Shown: piece by piece, positions 5,972 through 7,863 of the stretch
Numbering within the stretch: position 1 is the first letter of the stretch
Layout: each line of letters starts with the position of its first letter
NCBI GenBank assembly: GCA_003506995.1
Contig: DNXB01000447.1
Span: forward strand, 10,522-18,384
DNA from: Verrucomicrobiales bacterium
GTDB lineage: Bacteria > Verrucomicrobiota > Verrucomicrobiia > Verrucomicrobiales > Verrucomicrobiaceae
Direction of reading: 5' to 3'
DNA: 7,863 nt
The notes under the pieces: model-generated
What the model saw: the letters and a program-made list of their open reading frames with translations, nothing else
The model's database searches: none
Told to the model about the DNA's origin: nothing
Translations under genes and position numbers: made by a program

Positions 5972-6901
5972 TCAAGCAGAATGATAAAACCGGCTCAACA
6001 GCACTGCCAGCCGCAAGTCCAGGCGTTTCCATGCCAGTTGAACCGGACTCCAAGACCGGACCGGGCCGCCCGCATGCCGCCAGAACTGGCGGTGGGACTG
6101 GGGCACCGGCCGACCGGTGCCCAGCAGATCCCAGACAAAGCAACGGCACCAGGGCTTGGGAGGCTCCACGGCATGCCACATGGCGGTCATTCCCCCGGAG
6201 AATCCCATGCCCTCAGGTCCCAGAGTGGATAATAGGCTGCTGTGTGTCATCGCAGCAATGTTCAGCGCATCCTGGTCAGTGCCGAAGAAGGGAGCAAAAC
6301 GCGACCCCGGCTTGAGCCCCGCCATTGGGACGCCAGCTTTTTCCATTTGATCCAAGGCATCACGCCAGGTCCGCAGAAAGGCCATATCCTCACGCCGCGC
6401 GCCAGCGAACCCGGAGTTAAAATCACGGTCCATGGCGGCATCCACGCCGAGACCCAGATTTTCACGCGCAAACTCCCGCCAGCATTGGCGCAGGTAATGG
6501 TGGCTTGAAAGATTTGGGAAACAGCAATCCTCACAGAGCGCCACGCCACGCGCCAACCAGCTCTCAAAAAACGACCAGGGTGCCTCCATCACAATGTCCG
6601 GGTCCGCGTAACACACGGCATCCGCCTCAGGGACAAGCCGCTCCAAGATGTCGAGCATGAAATGCGGTTTCACATGCGCGAGCGACCACGGGGTGCGCAT
6701 CTCCTCCAACAGCACTCGCACTCCGCCGACAGTCAAGCCCCCGGATTCATCACGCGGCAAGCCAGCCGCCCAGGGAGGTGGCAGACCACGCCAGCCAATG
6801 ACATAAACACCGTCAAAACCACTAGTAACCAGGGAGTTGAGCAAGGCGGCGGCCCCGTGGTGATAATCGCCCTCGCAGAGGGTGCAGAAAGCGGTCTTCA
6901 T
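5972..6901 (-). CDS. GT8-like (GT-A fold) glycosyltransferase
   Basis: The product has 309 residues from the ATG at 6901. An in-frame TTG at 6919 would add six residues, but the first β-strand KTAFCTLCEGDYHHGAAALL starts right after the ATG. The GT-A features appear in order: the metal-binding DxD in VCYADPDIVM (D100-P-D102), DFNSGFAGARREDM (160-173) matching the GT8 FNSG motif, GTDQDALN (207-214) matching D-Q-D-x-L-N, and WHAVEPPKPW (242-251) matching the C-terminal H-x-x-x-x-x-KPW segment whose histidine usually binds Mn2+. It should transfer a hexose with retention of configuration in the cytoplasm, if it follows the GT8 family; donor and acceptor are unknown. A basic, aromatic C-terminus (after about 275) may contact the membrane. 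It lies 22 nt after the upstream methyltransferase gene and 10 nt before the FkbM gene, so a shared transcript is likely. Confidence 0.82.
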   Translation of the reverse strand: MKTAFCTLCEGDYHHGAAALLNSLVTSGFDGVYVIGWRGLPPPWAAGLPRDESGGLTVGGVRVLLEEMRTPWSLAHVKPHFMLDILERLVPEADAVCYADPDIVMEAPWSFFESWLARGVALCEDCCFPNLSSHHYLRQCWREFARENLGLGVDAAMDRDFNSGFAGARREDMAFLRTWRDALDQMEKAGVPMAGLKPGSRFAPFFGTDQDALNIAAMTHSSLLSTLGPEGMGFSGGMTAMWHAVEPPKPWCRCFVWDLLGTGRPVPQSHRQFWRHAGGPVRSWSPVQLAWKRLDLRLAVLLSRFYHSA

Positions 6902-6923
6902 GAAATGGCGAGGTTCCAAATCC

Positions 6924-7724
6924 TCAGAGTTGGAGAAGCGGGAGATTCGGCCACGGAGCCGGACGGCCCTCAGCCACCGGCATCACCGCAAGCGTGGTAC
7001 CTTCGATCAACCTGACCGGCCACTGCCCACCTCTCATCTGCTGTTTCAGATAGGGTGCAACCCCGTAGAGCGGAGCATCGTGCCACACGATCCAGCCACC
7101 GGAAGGTTTGAGCAGGCGAAGCGCCGATTCCGTATCCTTCCTGACATAGTCGAACTCGTGCGAGCCATCGATAAACACCAAATCCATCTGGCCTTCAAAA
7201 GGGGTAAAATCGAAGGTGGCGGAATCGCCAAAGAGCTGCTTGATCCGCTCCGCCTCGGGCGTGCCGACAAAGCGAAAGCCGCTCCCCACCTTGGTGTTGA
7301 GCAAGGAATCCACATTCTGAATCCCTGCCGCGTTGCGGTCCTCGCCCGGAGGAAGATTCAAGGTGAGCAAGCGACCGGAAGCAGGAAGACTCATCGCCAT
7401 GGCACGGGAAGAACGGCCATCGTAAGTGCCGATCTCGAAAACCTGCTCCGCCCGCAATGCCTTGACCAACGCGGCCAGGCAGACCAGCTCATACTCCGAG
7501 GCGTTGTGGGGGGTGGATTTCAGCGGCCCGACCGTGATCACGAAGGGCTCAGGCAAAAACGCGGAGAGCGCGATTCGCTCCTCCACAAACGGATCCTGTG
7601 CCACCCCCCACATGCGCCCCGAGCGCCAGCGTGAGCGCCGACTGAAGGAGAAACTCACCAAATGCCAGAGGCTCACGAAAAGTCCGTGAAGGGCGCCTTG
7701 AAGCTGAAACAACCACGCTCTCAT
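6924..7724 (-). CDS. Class I SAM methyltransferase with hydrophobic N-terminus
   Basis: The product has 266 residues. The methyltransferase core is of the Methyltransf_24 type: motif I VFEIGTYDGRSSRAMA (95-110), a second strand LLTLNLPP (119-126), and the strand-4 signature MDLVFIDGSHEFDYVRKD (180-197), followed by ALRLLKPSGGWIVWHDA (201-217), where H215 and D216 are typical of this family. Residues 4-28 are hydrophobic and aromatic and end in a basic cluster (RRSRWRSGR), which suggests a membrane-associated helix with the catalytic domain in the cytoplasm. Related enzymes are often found in glycan clusters and modify sugars, but some act on lipids or natural products, so the substrate is open. 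It is the first complete gene of the right-hand block. The ATG at 7724 has no Shine-Dalgarno sequence, but a short upstream frame ends on it in an ATGA overlap. Confidence 0.88.
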   Translation of the reverse strand: MRAWLFQLQGALHGLFVSLWHLVSFSFSRRSRWRSGRMWGVAQDPFVEERIALSAFLPEPFVITVGPLKSTPHNASEYELVCLAALVKALRAEQVFEIGTYDGRSSRAMAMSLPASGRLLTLNLPPGEDRNAAGIQNVDSLLNTKVGSGFRFVGTPEAERIKQLFGDSATFDFTPFEGQMDLVFIDGSHEFDYVRKDTESALRLLKPSGGWIVWHDAPLYGVAPYLKQQMRGGQWPVRLIEGTTLAVMPVAEGRPAPWPNLPLLQL

Positions 7725-7810
7725 ATGTTTACGAAAGGTTTCACGGCTTCAACATAGAGGCTTTCGTGAGCACGGGAAGGATTGTCAATCGCCAAGATAC
7801 GCGCCAGCAT
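7721..7810 (-). CDS. Short open frame coupled to the methyltransferase start
   Basis: A 29-codon frame starts at ATG 7810-7808 and ends at TGA 7723-7721, which overlaps the methyltransferase ATG (7724-7722) as ATGA. The peptide includes AIDNPSRAHESLYVEAVKPF, a composition that looks like normal protein. It overlaps the end of the upstream partial gene in another frame. It may be a small leader peptide that couples translation, the true C-terminus of the upstream gene if a frameshift lies near 7790-7810, or chance. No Shine-Dalgarno sequence is evident. Confidence 0.2.
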   Translation of the reverse strand: MLARILAIDNPSRAHESLYVEAVKPFVNI

Positions 7811-7863
7811 CTCTGTTCAGGCCGTCAATCAACATGGCGCAAGTTTTCACAGCAGCGCTTGCA
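7785..7863 (-). CDS. C-terminal end of an unidentified gene
   Basis: One minus-strand frame is open from the right edge to TGA at 7787-7785, giving 25 codons (ASAAVKTCAMLIDGLN followed by RDAGAYLGD). It is too short to assign to a family. It looks like a helical C-terminus and is the only one of the three minus-strand frames that stays open from the edge for any distance; the other two stop within 5 and 13 codons. The stop is 60 nt before the methyltransferase ATG, so it may belong to the same transcription unit. The call rests only on frame openness and context. Confidence 0.4.
   Translation of the reverse strand, partial: ASAAVKTCAMLIDGLNRDAGAYLGD

Overview
The window is a high-GC bacterial segment in which every convincing gene lies on the minus strand, so the biology reads from high to low coordinates. 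Gene content (several glycosyltransferases, two methyltransferases, one Uma2-family protein), tight gene spacing with stop/start overlaps, weak or absent Shine-Dalgarno sequences and two kinds of small palindromic intergenic repeat suggest an environmental Gram-negative bacterium. My best guess is the Verrucomicrobiota, Prosthecobacter- or Verrucomicrobium-like. That guess rests on remembered resemblance of the repeats and gene mix; no marker gene confirms it.

Layout in transcription order. (1) 7863-7785: the last 25 codons of an unidentified gene entering from the right. (2) 7724-5128: a compact block of a class I SAM-dependent methyltransferase with a hydrophobic N-terminus, a GT8-like glycosyltransferase and an FkbM-family methyltransferase, with gaps of only 22 and 10 nt. 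A perfect 11-bp hairpin sits on the FkbM stop codon. (3) 5127-4262: a stand-alone Uma2/DUF820 nuclease-like gene, preceded by a small palindrome with direct repeats and followed by an inverted array of 9-bp units. (4) 4258-1: an 811-residue protein made of two complete GT4-type glycosyltransferases joined head to tail; then two copies of a 62-bp palindromic repeat; then a GT-B glycosyltransferase-like protein lacking the usual E-x7-E motif; then a GT4 glycosyltransferase that runs off the left edge. The last two genes overlap by ATGA.

Taken together this looks like part of a surface- or exopolysaccharide locus: the glycosyltransferases add sugars and the methyltransferases probably cap or decorate the glycan. 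No polymerase, flippase, export gene or sugar-nucleotide gene is visible, so the product cannot be named.

The most unusual observation is between the double glycosyltransferase and the next gene. The two repeat copies there form one uninterrupted 54-codon reading frame. It begins in an ATGA overlap with the upstream stop and ends in an ATGA overlap with the downstream start. It encodes two near-identical 20-residue units. It could be a translated coupling peptide or a palindromic repeat that happens to be open; the sequence alone does not decide. Plus-strand open frames of up to 363 codons are antisense shadows.
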